DNA from: Parapedobacter lycopersici
GTDB lineage: Bacteria > Bacteroidota > Bacteroidia > Sphingobacteriales > Sphingobacteriaceae
NCBI RefSeq assembly: GCF_024643285.1
Contig: NZ_JAMSLW010000001.1
Coordinates: 62,001 to 126,000 of the forward strand
Length of the DNA: 64,000 nt
Direction of reading: 5' to 3'
Made by a program: the position numbers and the translations under genes. The notes beneath the pieces are model-generated. The model saw nothing but the letters and a program-made list of their open reading frames with translations. It searched no databases and was not told the DNA's origin. This document shows, one piece after another, positions 46,834 to 54,929 of the stretch; the first letter of the stretch is position 1, and every line of letters begins with the position of its first letter.

Positions 46834-47348
46834 TGATTGATTTTTGAAAGTAACTCCGGAAAAGCCTGTTTGAACCAGACCGTGTAATGCGATGGATTAT
46901 TTTTTATATCTAGTATAATTTCATCCGCATTCATCCACTTATAGTCCTGTGCTTCATCTCGGTTTAAAACAGGACTTTGGTCAGAGTAACCAACAAAAAC
47001 ATAATCCAACTCGTGTTCTGTCAAATTATTTTCAACCTGCTCATTGTATATAAATGAATAGATCAATTTTAAATCACATTTCAGTCCCATTTCATAATTT
47101 AGCCGCTCCTCCGCACTTAAAGCAACGTCTTCTCCCCATTGCGGATGCGAACAACAGGTATTTGTCCATAAACTGGCTCCATGGTATTTGTGCCCTGCCC
47201 GCTGCTGTAAAAGCAATTCCCCTTTACCATTGAATATAAATACCGAAAATGCTCTGTGAAGCCACCCTTGTTCATGAGCAACCAGTTTTTCCATCTCAGC
47301 AATTGCATTATCGCTTTCATCCACTAGCACTACATTGTTTCTCTCCAT
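46830..47348 (-). CDS. idi: Isopentenyl-diphosphate delta-isomerase, type 1
   Basis: A 172-residue enzyme that interconverts IPP and DMAPP, supplying both C5 units for carotenoid synthesis. The NUDIX fold carries HRAFSVFIFNGKGELLLQQR, the catalytic cysteine in TNTCCSHP, and the metal/catalytic Glu in LTEHELDYVF. The gene is in the crt operon: 20 bases after the photolyase gene, with a 4-base overlap to the next gene. Confidence 0.96.
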   Translation of the reverse strand: MERNNVVLVDESDNAIAEMEKLVAHEQGWLHRAFSVFIFNGKGELLLQQRAGHKYHGASLWTNTCCSHPQWGEDVALSAEERLNYEMGLKCDLKLIYSFIYNEQVENNLTEHELDYVFVGYSDQSPVLNRDEAQDYKWMNADEIILDIKNNPSHYTVWFKQAFPELLSKINQ

Positions 47349-47368
47349 TTTTCAATTAAGGTTACTAT

Positions 47369-48670
47369 TTAGTTGTCTCTAACAGTCTCTCCATATACTT
47401 TTAAAGCTCTTTCTCGTGCGAAACTGTGTTCTAACATTTGTTCGGGATAAGCATCTGTCCCAAATTCGGGAAGCCATTTTTTAATATATTCCAGCTTTTT
47501 GTCAAATTTTTCGGTTTGTAAAGCCGGGTTAAACACCCTGAAATAGGGTGCAGCATCGCAACCCGAACCTGCTGCCCATTGCCAGTTTCCATTGTTAGCA
47601 GACAGGTCATAATCGTTCAGTTTCTGAGCAAAGTAGACTTCGCCCCAACGCCAATCGATCAGTAAATGCTTGCACAAAAAACTCGCTACGATCATCCGAA
47701 CCCGGTTGTGCATAAAACCTGTTTGGTTCAACTGTCGCATTCCTGCATCTACAATCGGATAGCCTGTTTTTCCCTCGCACCATTTTTCATATTCCCGCTC
47801 ATTGTTTCGCCATTTGATAGTATCGTATTTAGCTTTGAAGGATTGCTTAACCACTTTCGGGAAATGATACAGGATTTGCATAAAAAATTCCCGCCAGATC
47901 AATTCATTCAGCCACGTTTGATTGTGGTTCAATGCAAAAGCTACGCATTTACGGATACTGATGGTGCCAAACCGAAGAGCGACGCTCAACTGTGTCGTGC
48001 GTTGGATTGCAGGGTAATCCCTGAATTTATCGTATTCATCAATGGTTGATGCATCTAATTCCGGCTTTTCAAAAGTGAAGTCCGTTTTTTCAAAACCGAT
48101 TTCACTTAACGAATGGATTTCTGCAAACTCCTGCCTGAAAAAGTTAGCGTAATCAGGATTATGCAACTTGTAATCTTTTGCTGTCAACAACTCTTTCCAT
48201 TTTTTTGAATACGGGGTATAAACTGTGTATGATGTTCCATCATTTTTCAACACATCGTTTTTGTCAAAAATCACTTGGTCTTTGAATGCCTTAAAAGGAA
48301 CACTCCGTTCGTTGAAAAACTGGCATATCTCCGTATCCCGTTTAATGGCTTGCGGTTCATAATCACGATTGCAGAAGACACCTTGAACAGCATACTTTTC
48401 AGAAAGCATTTTAAAAACATCCAACGGATTTCCATTAAATGTATTCAGCCTTGCAGTGAATACTCTAAGTTCAGTATTTATCGTTGAGATTGCTTGATGG
48501 ATGTAGTCAACTCTTCGGTCTTTTTTATTTTCCAGTTTATTTAAAATGGTTGGATCGAAAATAAAAATGGGAAGGATAGGAATACCAGAAGATAATGCCT
48601 GATACAAACCCACATTGTCTTCCAAACGCAAATCCCTGCGAAACCAAAAGACAGAGACGTTACTTTTCAT
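47369..48670 (-). CDS. phr: Deoxyribodipyrimidine photolyase (cryptochrome/photolyase family)
   Basis: A 433-residue flavoprotein that uses blue light to split pyrimidine dimers. The alpha/beta antenna domain opens with SVFWFRRDLRLEDNVGL. The FAD domain holds NELIWREFFMQILYHFP, GYPIVDAGMRQLNQTGFMHNRVRMIVASFL, and the DYDLSANNGNWQWAAGSGCDAAPYFRVFNP block. Class I CPD photolyase is the best reading; a (6-4) or DASH type is less likely from length. The start overlaps the lipocalin gene by 11 bases. Its place in a carotenoid operon points to a shared response to light. Confidence 0.95.
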   Translation of the reverse strand: MKSNVSVFWFRRDLRLEDNVGLYQALSSGIPILPIFIFDPTILNKLENKKDRRVDYIHQAISTINTELRVFTARLNTFNGNPLDVFKMLSEKYAVQGVFCNRDYEPQAIKRDTEICQFFNERSVPFKAFKDQVIFDKNDVLKNDGTSYTVYTPYSKKWKELLTAKDYKLHNPDYANFFRQEFAEIHSLSEIGFEKTDFTFEKPELDASTIDEYDKFRDYPAIQRTTQLSVALRFGTISIRKCVAFALNHNQTWLNELIWREFFMQILYHFPKVVKQSFKAKYDTIKWRNNEREYEKWCEGKTGYPIVDAGMRQLNQTGFMHNRVRMIVASFLCKHLLIDWRWGEVYFAQKLNDYDLSANNGNWQWAAGSGCDAAPYFRVFNPALQTEKFDKKLEYIKKWLPEFGTDAYPEQMLEHSFARERALKVYGETVRDN

Positions 48671-49226
48671 TTAGAAATGGATTATCGTTCCTATCGTGCT
48701 TTACCCAGATCAATTTAGACGTGTCGTAGCCAATTTCTTCGGCAATTTTCAGGTAGTCGGCTTTAATCCCTTCAGGAACGTTTTTTGTCCTCGATAAAAT
48801 CCATAAATAATCCAGGTTCTTTCCCGCAACCAAGGCGTACTGGTAATTTTCGTCCAATGCCACGACATTATATCCCGAATAAAAAGGACCGAAAAAACTT
48901 ACTTTTAATTCGGCAAGGTCTTTATCCTTTCTGAATTTTGCCAAACCATCCGCTTTTTCCCATTCGTTTTTTCTGTAATTGTAACCACTGTTTAGCACAA
49001 TGATATTGCCTTCTTTATTCAAACTGTATTGAGCAGAAACATTGTCCAAGTCCCTTTCAAAACGAAAATCAAAACGGGCAATTTCATACCAAGTGCCTAA
49101 ATATTCATTGACATCAAAGTTTGCGACCGCTTTTGCCTTTTTGGGAATCGAGGCACATGAATTTATCAGAACAATTAATCCTATGGAAAGGGCTAGTGTT
49201 AAAATTTTATTTTTTGCGCTCATCAT
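48660..49226 (-). CDS. Lipocalin family lipoprotein (Blc-like)
   Basis: An outer-membrane lipoprotein of about 188 residues. The signal ends LINSCAS, a lipobox with the cysteine as lipid anchor. The lipocalin GxW motif is in YLGTWYEIARFDFRFERDL, followed by SAQYSL, GYNYRKNEWEKADGLAKF and the C-terminal TKLIWVKH-like strand. Its start (49226, or 49223) lies within the last codons of the cyclase gene. It probably carries a hydrophobic molecule; being in this operon, a carotenoid or damaged lipid is an attractive guess but unproven. Confidence 0.9.
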   Translation of the reverse strand: MMSAKNKILTLALSIGLIVLINSCASIPKKAKAVANFDVNEYLGTWYEIARFDFRFERDLDNVSAQYSLNKEGNIIVLNSGYNYRKNEWEKADGLAKFRKDKDLAELKVSFFGPFYSGYNVVALDENYQYALVAGKNLDYLWILSRTKNVPEGIKADYLKIAEEIGYDTSKLIWVKHDRNDNPFLNEK

Positions 49227-49908
49227 GCATATGTTTAAATCGTTTAAAAAAATAAAGCACCAAAAGAAATTGCGTATATCCATAAACGGCATCCTCAATT
49301 GGTATCGTTAGTATTCGCACACCCAGAAAGTCCCGGGGGTTGTAATTCACTATGGGTGTTTCCAATCCGGTGCCGGTCAGAAGGCCGTTTACCGGAAAGA
49401 AACCCAACATCAGTACCGTAAACACCAGCGATGCTCTGCCAATCCAATCCGCCCGGGCAATAAAATGCAGGTAGATTAAGGTTGTTGTGGTAGCGATAGC
49501 GGTGACCAGCGTATAAATTTTGTCATAGTGCAGCAAAGCCATAACCGAACAGATAATCACACTGACAAAAACGATCAGGTTATTAAAGGCGGATAGCCAT
49601 TCCAACCTGAAAAACTTATCGAAACAGAAATAGGTAAATATACATGAAAACGGAATACAGATAAAAAATAGCCATTCTTCAATCGGTAACCCGGCCAAGA
49701 CTATTCCGAGCGTATAATCTGTATTGAACCACCAAACACCTTTTGCCGTAAACCATATATCCCAAGAAATAAATGGTATAGCAACGAAAATCGCAGATTT
49801 TATAAACGCTCCAAAATAACGATTAAAGAGAATTCGCCTATCGTAAGATGCGATGAAACATATGATAACCGTAAAAAGCAACACTAATGAGTAAGTATAT
49901 GCTATCAT
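49207..49908 (-). CDS. crtY: Lycopene cyclase (CrtY-type, CrtYcd fused form)
   Basis: A 233-residue integral membrane protein with about seven helices, in the two-repeat (carotenoid cyclase c/d) layout. Each half has the acidic motif: LPIEEWLFF near residue 74 and IPIEDAVYGY near 208, the catalytic PxE(E/D) signature. It should close beta-rings on lycopene to give beta-carotene. It overlaps crtZ by 4 bases (ATGA) and the lipocalin start at its 3' end. Confidence 0.93.
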   Translation of the reverse strand: MIAYTYSLVLLFTVIICFIASYDRRILFNRYFGAFIKSAIFVAIPFISWDIWFTAKGVWWFNTDYTLGIVLAGLPIEEWLFFICIPFSCIFTYFCFDKFFRLEWLSAFNNLIVFVSVIICSVMALLHYDKIYTLVTAIATTTTLIYLHFIARADWIGRASLVFTVLMLGFFPVNGLLTGTGLETPIVNYNPRDFLGVRILTIPIEDAVYGYTQFLLVLYFFKRFKHMHDERKK

Positions 49909-50363
49909 TTTTTCTCGGAGTTAAAATACATTTTAAAATACCTGAAAGGCACATATAGAAAACCAAAACACTCGCCATCTTCTTTGCCGATATGCTTGTG
50001 ATGTTGTTTGTGTGCTCTGCGCAGTGCCAAAAAATAGGGGCTCTGGGTTCGGGACAGAAATTTAATCCGTTGGTGGATAAAAATATCATGTACAAAAAAA
50101 TAAGCCATTCCATAAAGCATAACGCCCAATCCGATAAAAAACAGATAATTGAAATTTTCTAACGAACCAAAATACATCAAAGCAATAGTCGGTATAGCAA
50201 ATATGACAAAGAAATAGTCGTTCTTTTCAAGAACGCCCTCATTGCTGTGGTCGTGATGGTCTTTGTGCAAAACCCAAAGAAATCCATGCATAACATATTT
50301 GTGGATAATCCAGGTTGCCCCTTCCATTAATGTAAACGTGATCAATACGATTAAAAAAGCCAT
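49905..50363 (-). CDS. crtZ: Beta-carotene hydroxylase CrtZ
   Basis: A 152-residue di-iron membrane oxygenase of the fatty-acid-hydroxylase fold that adds 3-hydroxyl groups to beta-carotene, giving zeaxanthin. All four histidine boxes are present: HKYVMH (21-26), HKDHH (33-37), HDIFIHQR and HKQHH. It overlaps the cyclase gene by 4 bases and follows the SRPBCC gene by one base. Confidence 0.96.
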   Translation of the reverse strand: MAFLIVLITFTLMEGATWIIHKYVMHGFLWVLHKDHHDHSNEGVLEKNDYFFVIFAIPTIALMYFGSLENFNYLFFIGLGVMLYGMAYFFVHDIFIHQRIKFLSRTQSPYFLALRRAHKQHHKHIGKEDGECFGFLYVPFRYFKMYFNSEKK

Positions 50364-50364
50364 A

Positions 50365-50832
50365 TCAGTTCTTTATTGCGTTAAAAAGTTTTTCTAAAAC
50401 GTCGTATCGGAAATCAAAGATGTCCTCCAATTTCTTTTTCACAAAAAGTAGATGTGCCATCTTCCCAAAAAAGCCGAAAGGTAACTCATAATCTACCGTA
50501 TCTTTCATCAGCACTCCGCCTTTATTGGGGATAAATTCGTGAAAATGGCTCCAGTATTTATAAGGCCCTTTCTCCTGAAAATCAGTAAAGCTTTTATTGG
50601 GTTCCACATGGGTAATTCTCGTTCTCCACTTCAAAGGAACTTTCAGCAACGGCGAAACGATATAATCGATCACCATGCCTTCAGCAATCTGTTCGCTGTT
50701 ATAATCCGACAGCAGCGTAAAACCCATATCTTTGGGTGTTATCTTCGAAAGGTTCTTAGGAGAAGAGAAAAAATCCCAAGCTGTTTCGATATCGCAATAC
50801 AATTGTTGCTCCCTGTGCAATTGATGTTTCAT
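50365..50832 (-). CDS. SRPBCC family protein in the carotenoid operon
   Basis: A 155-residue START-like protein: HREQQLYCDIETAWDFFSSPKNLSKITP, GFTLLSD, VPLKWRTRITHVEPNKSFTDFQEKGPYKYWSHFHEF and the amphipathic C-terminal helix are typical of the 'cell division inhibitor / SRPBCC' group. No enzyme is expected; it could bind a carotenoid or act in membrane association. It is tightly packed between the 152-residue unknown gene and crtZ, so it probably works in this pathway. Confidence 0.85.
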   Translation of the reverse strand: MKHQLHREQQLYCDIETAWDFFSSPKNLSKITPKDMGFTLLSDYNSEQIAEGMVIDYIVSPLLKVPLKWRTRITHVEPNKSFTDFQEKGPYKYWSHFHEFIPNKGGVLMKDTVDYELPFGFFGKMAHLLFVKKKLEDIFDFRYDVLEKLFNAIKN

Positions 50833-50835
50833 TGC

Positions 50836-51294
50836 TTAGCCTTTTAAAAGCGTTTCTATCATTTTCTGAAAAATCTCCGACCTGATTTGGTGGCGGTTTT
50901 CCTTAATAAAAACGGTATCCTCATTTATGTTTGATTTATATCCTAAAAAAGAGGGAGCATTTTTTTGAACCGAAAGCCTAATAAACCTCAATTCCACATT
51001 AGTAGGTTCTTTTTTGATTGCCTGCTCGATGTTTTTCTTCCCTTCTTTAAATGTATTGAGTTTACCTATCGGACTGAAAACGTGATTTGCCCAAATGGTT
51101 TTTGAACCACCCAAATAAGCCAAATGTGTAGCTGAATTATTCTTTGTTTTCGTCAATTCTGCAATCATTCTTTTGCACAACGCTTTGTTTGATATCAGTG
51201 TGTTGTAATTAGCCCTTACTTCATCCAAATCGGTTGAATTAAAACTCATAAAAAAGAATATTGTCGATATTAGTAAGTCAGTTAATTTGATCAT
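50836..51294 (-). CDS. Unknown 152-residue protein conserved in carotenoid operons
   Basis: It begins with a hydrophobic stretch (LTDLLISTIFFFMSFN), possibly a signal peptide or anchor. The rest is charged and helical (ANYNTLISNKALCKRMIAELTKTKN, AYLGGSKTIWANHVFSPIGKLNTFKEGK) and ends with the segment KENRHQIRSEIFQKMIETLLKG. It resembles no family that I can name. Its start overlaps the end of crtB by 4 bases (ATGA), so it is translated together with the phytoene synthase. Conservation in other Bacteroidota crt operons is recalled, not checked. Confidence 0.75.
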   Translation of the reverse strand: MIKLTDLLISTIFFFMSFNSTDLDEVRANYNTLISNKALCKRMIAELTKTKNNSATHLAYLGGSKTIWANHVFSPIGKLNTFKEGKKNIEQAIKKEPTNVELRFIRLSVQKNAPSFLGYKSNINEDTVFIKENRHQIRSEIFQKMIETLLKG

Positions 51295-52127
51295 AAAAAA
51301 GCAGTTTTATATCTTACATAACTTTTGAATGCCACAAATGCCTTTTCAGAATTAGGAACCCGAATCCTATTATTCAATATCTCTTTGGAGGATCTTCTTT
51401 TTATTTTTTGAAACAAAGACAAATAGTATTTGTAAGCTAAATATACCCCAAACATTGCAGAATTGGGCAGCTTCTTAATCCCAATTAAAGCCTCTTTAAA
51501 CTCTTCTTCTATTTCCTTTTCAATTTGACATTTCACACAATTATCAAATATGCACATATCAATATTCGGAAAATAAGTCCTACCCAAAATCTGATAATCA
51601 TCTTTCAGATCCCTTAAAAAATTAACTTTTTGAAAAGCTGATCCAAGTTTCATGGCATAAGGTTTTAATTCTCTATATTTTTCCATATTCCCATCTGTAA
51701 AAACTTGCAGACACATCAGCCCGACTACTTCCGCTGAACCAAAAATATATTCTTCGTATAGTTCTGAATCATAATCTATTTTCTGCAAATCCATTTCCAT
51801 ACTATGTAAAAACTGTCCAATCAGACTTTCGTCAATTTTATACTGATTTACTGTTTCCTGAAACGATTGCAGAATAGGGTTGAGCGAAATTCCTTCATGC
51901 AGTGCATCGTAGGTTTCTGCTTTTAATCGATTCAATAGCTTCTCTTTATCGTACCCGTGAAAACTATCCACAATTTCATCTGCTAATCTTACGTACCCGT
52001 ATATCGCATATATTGCAGAACGAATAGACGGTTTCAGCGCTAAAATCCCAAAAGAAAAACTCGTGCTATATTTTTGGGTTGTTATCTTGCTTACCGAGTA
52101 AGATAGTTCATCAAACAACTGTTTCAT
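51291..52127 (-). CDS. crtB: Phytoene synthase CrtB
   Basis: A 278-residue prenyl-transferase-like enzyme that condenses two GGPP into phytoene. The two aspartate-rich motifs are visible: DEIVDSF (residues about 50-56) and the later NFLRDLKDDYQILGRTYFP, with the squalene/phytoene synthase helix FMLCQVF-like GLMCLQVF between. The N-terminal KYSTSFSFGILALKPSIR is the usual opening. The start is 5 bases after crtI. It sits in the operon, so GGPP must come from an enzyme encoded outside the window. Confidence 0.96.
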   Translation of the reverse strand: MKQLFDELSYSVSKITTQKYSTSFSFGILALKPSIRSAIYAIYGYVRLADEIVDSFHGYDKEKLLNRLKAETYDALHEGISLNPILQSFQETVNQYKIDESLIGQFLHSMEMDLQKIDYDSELYEEYIFGSAEVVGLMCLQVFTDGNMEKYRELKPYAMKLGSAFQKVNFLRDLKDDYQILGRTYFPNIDMCIFDNCVKCQIEKEIEEEFKEALIGIKKLPNSAMFGVYLAYKYYLSLFQKIKRRSSKEILNNRIRVPNSEKAFVAFKSYVRYKTAFL

Positions 52128-52132
52128 AGTTC

Positions 52133-53605
52133 TTATTGTTTAAGTTTGATTATTTCATTCGCTATAATTTTACCAGATATAATGGACGGTGGAACTCCGG
52201 GGCCGGGAACGGTCAATTGACCAGTATAGAATAAGTTTTTCAACCTTTTATTTCTAATTTTAGGTTTCAAAACCGCAGTTTGACCGAGCGTATTTGCCAA
52301 TCCGTAAGCATTGCCACCATAAGCATTATAATCTGAAATAAAATCGCTGGCACAATAACTTCTTTTGTATTCTATCTTTGATCGTAAATCGGTTATGCCT
52401 GTATGTTTTTCAATTCTTAAAAGCATTTCCGTTAAATATTTTTCCCGAATAAGCTCTTCATCGTTTATCCCGATGGCTAAAGGCATCAACAAAAACACAT
52501 TTTCTTTACCTTTAGGAGCAACGGCATTATCTGTTTTTGACGGACAACAAGCATAAAACAGTGGTTTCTCGGGCCATTTCTTCTCTCCATAGATAGAATC
52601 AATATGTTCGTCCAAATCATTTTCAAAGAAAAGTGTATGATGGTTTAGGTTGGGAATAGATTGCTTGATACCTAAATAATAGATTAAGCTTGATGGGGCG
52701 AATGTTCTGTTTTGCCAATATGTTTCTGAATAATTTCTACACTCTTTATCTAGAAGTGTTTCTGTATGATGATAATCCGAGGAAGCAATTACCGCATCAA
52801 ATTCCAGGGATTCGCCATTGATAGTTAAAGATACGACTTTGCCATTCTCTGTATTTATACTTTCAACGGTTTTGTTAAAATGAAAAACTGCACCTTGGTT
52901 TTCGGCTACATTTTTCATCGCTAATACGAATTGATAAAAGCCACCTTTCGGATAATGCGTTCCTAAAGCATAACCTCCGTAATTCATCAAACTATACAAC
53001 GCCGGAATATTCTTTGGAGACGCACCCAAAAAAATTACCGGGAACTCCATCAACGTTCTTAGTTTTTCATTTTGAAAGTATTTGGCAACATAGGTTCTGA
53101 AGTTTGTCAACAAATCCAATTTTAAAGCACTTTTAGCTATTTTTAGAGAAATGAATTCCGCCCAATTGTGGCAGGGCTTATTCACGAAATCCTGCATTCC
53201 GACTTCATACTTGAATTTGGCCGATTGCATGAATTTTTCCAATTGTAATCCTGCACCCTTTTCAATTTGTTCGAACAAGAATTTAAGTTCTTCTAGATTC
53301 TTGGGAACACTGATTTTGTCTTCTGAAAAAACCACTTCAAACTGCGGGTTTAACGAAATCAACTCGAAGAAATCAGAAGTTTTGTAACCGAAATCGGCAA
53401 AAAAGCTTTCAATAATATCAGGCATCCAGTACCAACTTGGTCCCATATCAAAGACGTAACCTTGTTCGGTAGAAAATTGCCTTGCTCTTCCTCCCGGCTG
53501 GTCGTGTTTTTCAAATACGTGAACTTCACTCCCTGCTTTCGCCAGATAAGCGGCAGCAGACAATCCCGAAAAACCTGAACCAATAACGGCTATTTTCTTC
53601 TTCAT
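52133..53605 (-). CDS. crtI: Phytoene desaturase CrtI
   Basis: A 490-residue FAD-dependent desaturase that converts phytoene into lycopene. It begins MKKKIAVIGSGFSGLSAAAYL with the dinucleotide motif (GxGxxG) and GGRARQF; GPSWYWMPD near residue 56 and the C-terminal LFYTGQLTVPGPGVPPSIISGKI are CrtI hallmarks. Its length is normal. It overlaps the marR gene by 4 bases (ATGA). Confidence 0.97.
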   Translation of the reverse strand: MKKKIAVIGSGFSGLSAAAYLAKAGSEVHVFEKHDQPGGRARQFSTEQGYVFDMGPSWYWMPDIIESFFADFGYKTSDFFELISLNPQFEVVFSEDKISVPKNLEELKFLFEQIEKGAGLQLEKFMQSAKFKYEVGMQDFVNKPCHNWAEFISLKIAKSALKLDLLTNFRTYVAKYFQNEKLRTLMEFPVIFLGASPKNIPALYSLMNYGGYALGTHYPKGGFYQFVLAMKNVAENQGAVFHFNKTVESINTENGKVVSLTINGESLEFDAVIASSDYHHTETLLDKECRNYSETYWQNRTFAPSSLIYYLGIKQSIPNLNHHTLFFENDLDEHIDSIYGEKKWPEKPLFYACCPSKTDNAVAPKGKENVFLLMPLAIGINDEELIREKYLTEMLLRIEKHTGITDLRSKIEYKRSYCASDFISDYNAYGGNAYGLANTLGQTAVLKPKIRNKRLKNLFYTGQLTVPGPGVPPSIISGKIIANEIIKLKQ

Positions 53606-54264
53606 CGCCTTTTATCTTTTAAAACTTCATTCAATAAATATTCTGGTTCAATATTTTTATCGTAGATCTGTTGATGAAAATAATTGAGTTTATTGAGCAA
53701 CCTGATCAATTCCATTTTTTCGTTATGGGTTAAATCTCCTGTAACGATTTCAGTTGCTTTTCTGATTTTGTCCATTTGCTTTTCTAAAACCTCAAGCCCT
53801 TTATTGCTTATTTTTAAAACTTTACTTCTTTTGTCGGTCTCAGAATCGGTTTGATTTACCCAACCTTGCGCAATCAACCGATTGATAACTTGCATTCCCG
53901 CAGGTTTTTCGTGAACGTTCCTTTTTATCAAGTCCATTTTGGTCATTTCCCCGAAAGCTTTTAAGTTAATGAGGTAGATAAAATCTTCCTGTGTAGAAAA
54001 ATCCGATCCGAATATGGCGGACTTGGAATAACTCTTGGCATATCTGTTCATATGGACAATTAAAGTATTAATGACACTTTCTGCACTACGTCCCTTTTCT
54101 TTTCCATCCCAATTAGGTTCATTATTTTTTTCTTCACCTTTATAATTGGCAACTATCCATCTTTTAAAACCTTCTATATCATTAGGGTATGTTCTTCCTT
54201 GAAGAATATCTTCTTCAAATTCCTCAAGCAGATTGACAACATTTTTTAAAATATCATATTTCAT
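53602..54264 (-). CDS. MarR family regulator of the carotenoid operon
   Basis: A 220-residue winged-helix regulator, longer than usual because of an N-terminal helical part (about 1-75). The DNA-binding section has MTKMDLIKRNVHEKPAGMQVINRLIAQGWVNQTDSETDKRSKVLKISNKG (wing with basic residues). As the first gene of the operon, it is probably autoregulated; light- or oxidant-linked regulators of this kind precede crt genes in other Bacteroidota. A perfect palindrome lies in its promoter. Confidence 0.9.
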   Translation of the reverse strand: MKYDILKNVVNLLEEFEEDILQGRTYPNDIEGFKRWIVANYKGEEKNNEPNWDGKEKGRSAESVINTLIVHMNRYAKSYSKSAIFGSDFSTQEDFIYLINLKAFGEMTKMDLIKRNVHEKPAGMQVINRLIAQGWVNQTDSETDKRSKVLKISNKGLEVLEKQMDKIRKATEIVTGDLTHNEKMELIRLLNKLNYFHQQIYDKNIEPEYLLNEVLKDKRR

Positions 54265-54281
54265 ATAATTATATTAGTTCA

Positions 54282-54323
54282 CAAATATACTATATTCAAC
54301 TTATTAAATGTATAAATTTATAC
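54282..54323 (-). promoter_or_regulatory. Promoter and candidate MarR operator of the carotenoid operon
   Basis: On the minus strand, TATATTTG (plus 54282-54289) matches TAnnTTTG exactly, about 17 bases before the marR start codon. The 14-base perfect palindrome GTATAAATTTATAC (54310-54323) covers the place where the -33 element belongs; a protein bound there would block RNA polymerase. Confidence 0.55.
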
Positions 54324-54609
54324 TAAATTCTTTGCGGGTTTATTTTTAGCAATACAAGACTCTTGGTAAGGTCGGTAGTATATATATATTATGAGGATGT
54401 AATTAGTGGATGAAACGGCAATAATGTATCATTCAATTTATTACCGAAAATTAGCTAATAATAAATATTGGAGGTGAATCTTATAGAAAGAAAAGAAATA
54501 AAAGCTTACCCAAAAACCATATGGACTGTTTAACAAATCAGGTAGAAATAAAACAATGGTTGGTTGTTGACAAAAGCGACTGGGTAACCACAAGTGAAGA
54601 TACTCATAC
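54324..54609. other. AT-rich gap between the carotenoid operon and tRNA-Lys
   Basis: 286 bases with no supported gene. A run of TA repeats near 54380-54391 is low complexity. The region is the probable right edge of the inserted segment. Confidence 0.45.
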
Positions 54610-54661
54610 CAAAAAAAGCCAAAAGGTACCCTTTGGATTCAAATGGCGCCTTTTGGCTTTT
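54610..54661 (-). terminator. Terminator of tRNA-Lys
   Basis: Thirteen-base arms AAAAGCCAAAAGG and CCTTTTGGCTTTT (54614-54626 and 54649-54661), extended inward by partly pairing bases, with a U run on the minus strand (plus A run 54611-54617). Confidence 0.85.
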
Positions 54662-54666
54662 GTTTG

Positions 54667-54739
54667 TGATCCCGCTGGGATTCGAACCCAGGACCCATAC
54701 ATTAAAAGTGTATTGCTCTACCAGCTGAGCTACGGAATC
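54667..54739 (-). tRNA. tRNA-Lys (anticodon TTT)
   Basis: A 73-base cloverleaf on the minus strand. The acceptor stem GATTCCG pairs with CGGGATC (one G-U), discriminator A. The D arm contains GCTCAGCTGGTAGAGC. The anticodon stem ATACA/TGTAT encloses CTTTTAA with anticodon TTT. The T arm is CTGGG-TTCGAAT-CCCAG. The CCA end is not encoded. Its last 13 bases reappear at 45644, suggesting that it was the target of integration. Confidence 0.95.
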
Positions 54740-54929
54740 ATCCGTTTATACGGGTACTTTCCTGTTTTGGAAAGTGGTGCAAAGATAGAATTATCGGACG
54801 TATAGTCCAAAATAAATTTCAGATAATTTTCAGTTCGACATTAACAGGTTTTATTTCAGTGTGTAGCGTTTTGATAAGCCGTAGGGGGCTGTCTTTTCAG
54901 TAGGCTACCGGCCTTCCGGCACCGCCATA

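Noticed and set aside
54521-54805. 94-codon plus-strand frame across the tRNA-Lys gene
   Set aside because: It reads the tRNA and its terminator in antisense; no protein family is visible.
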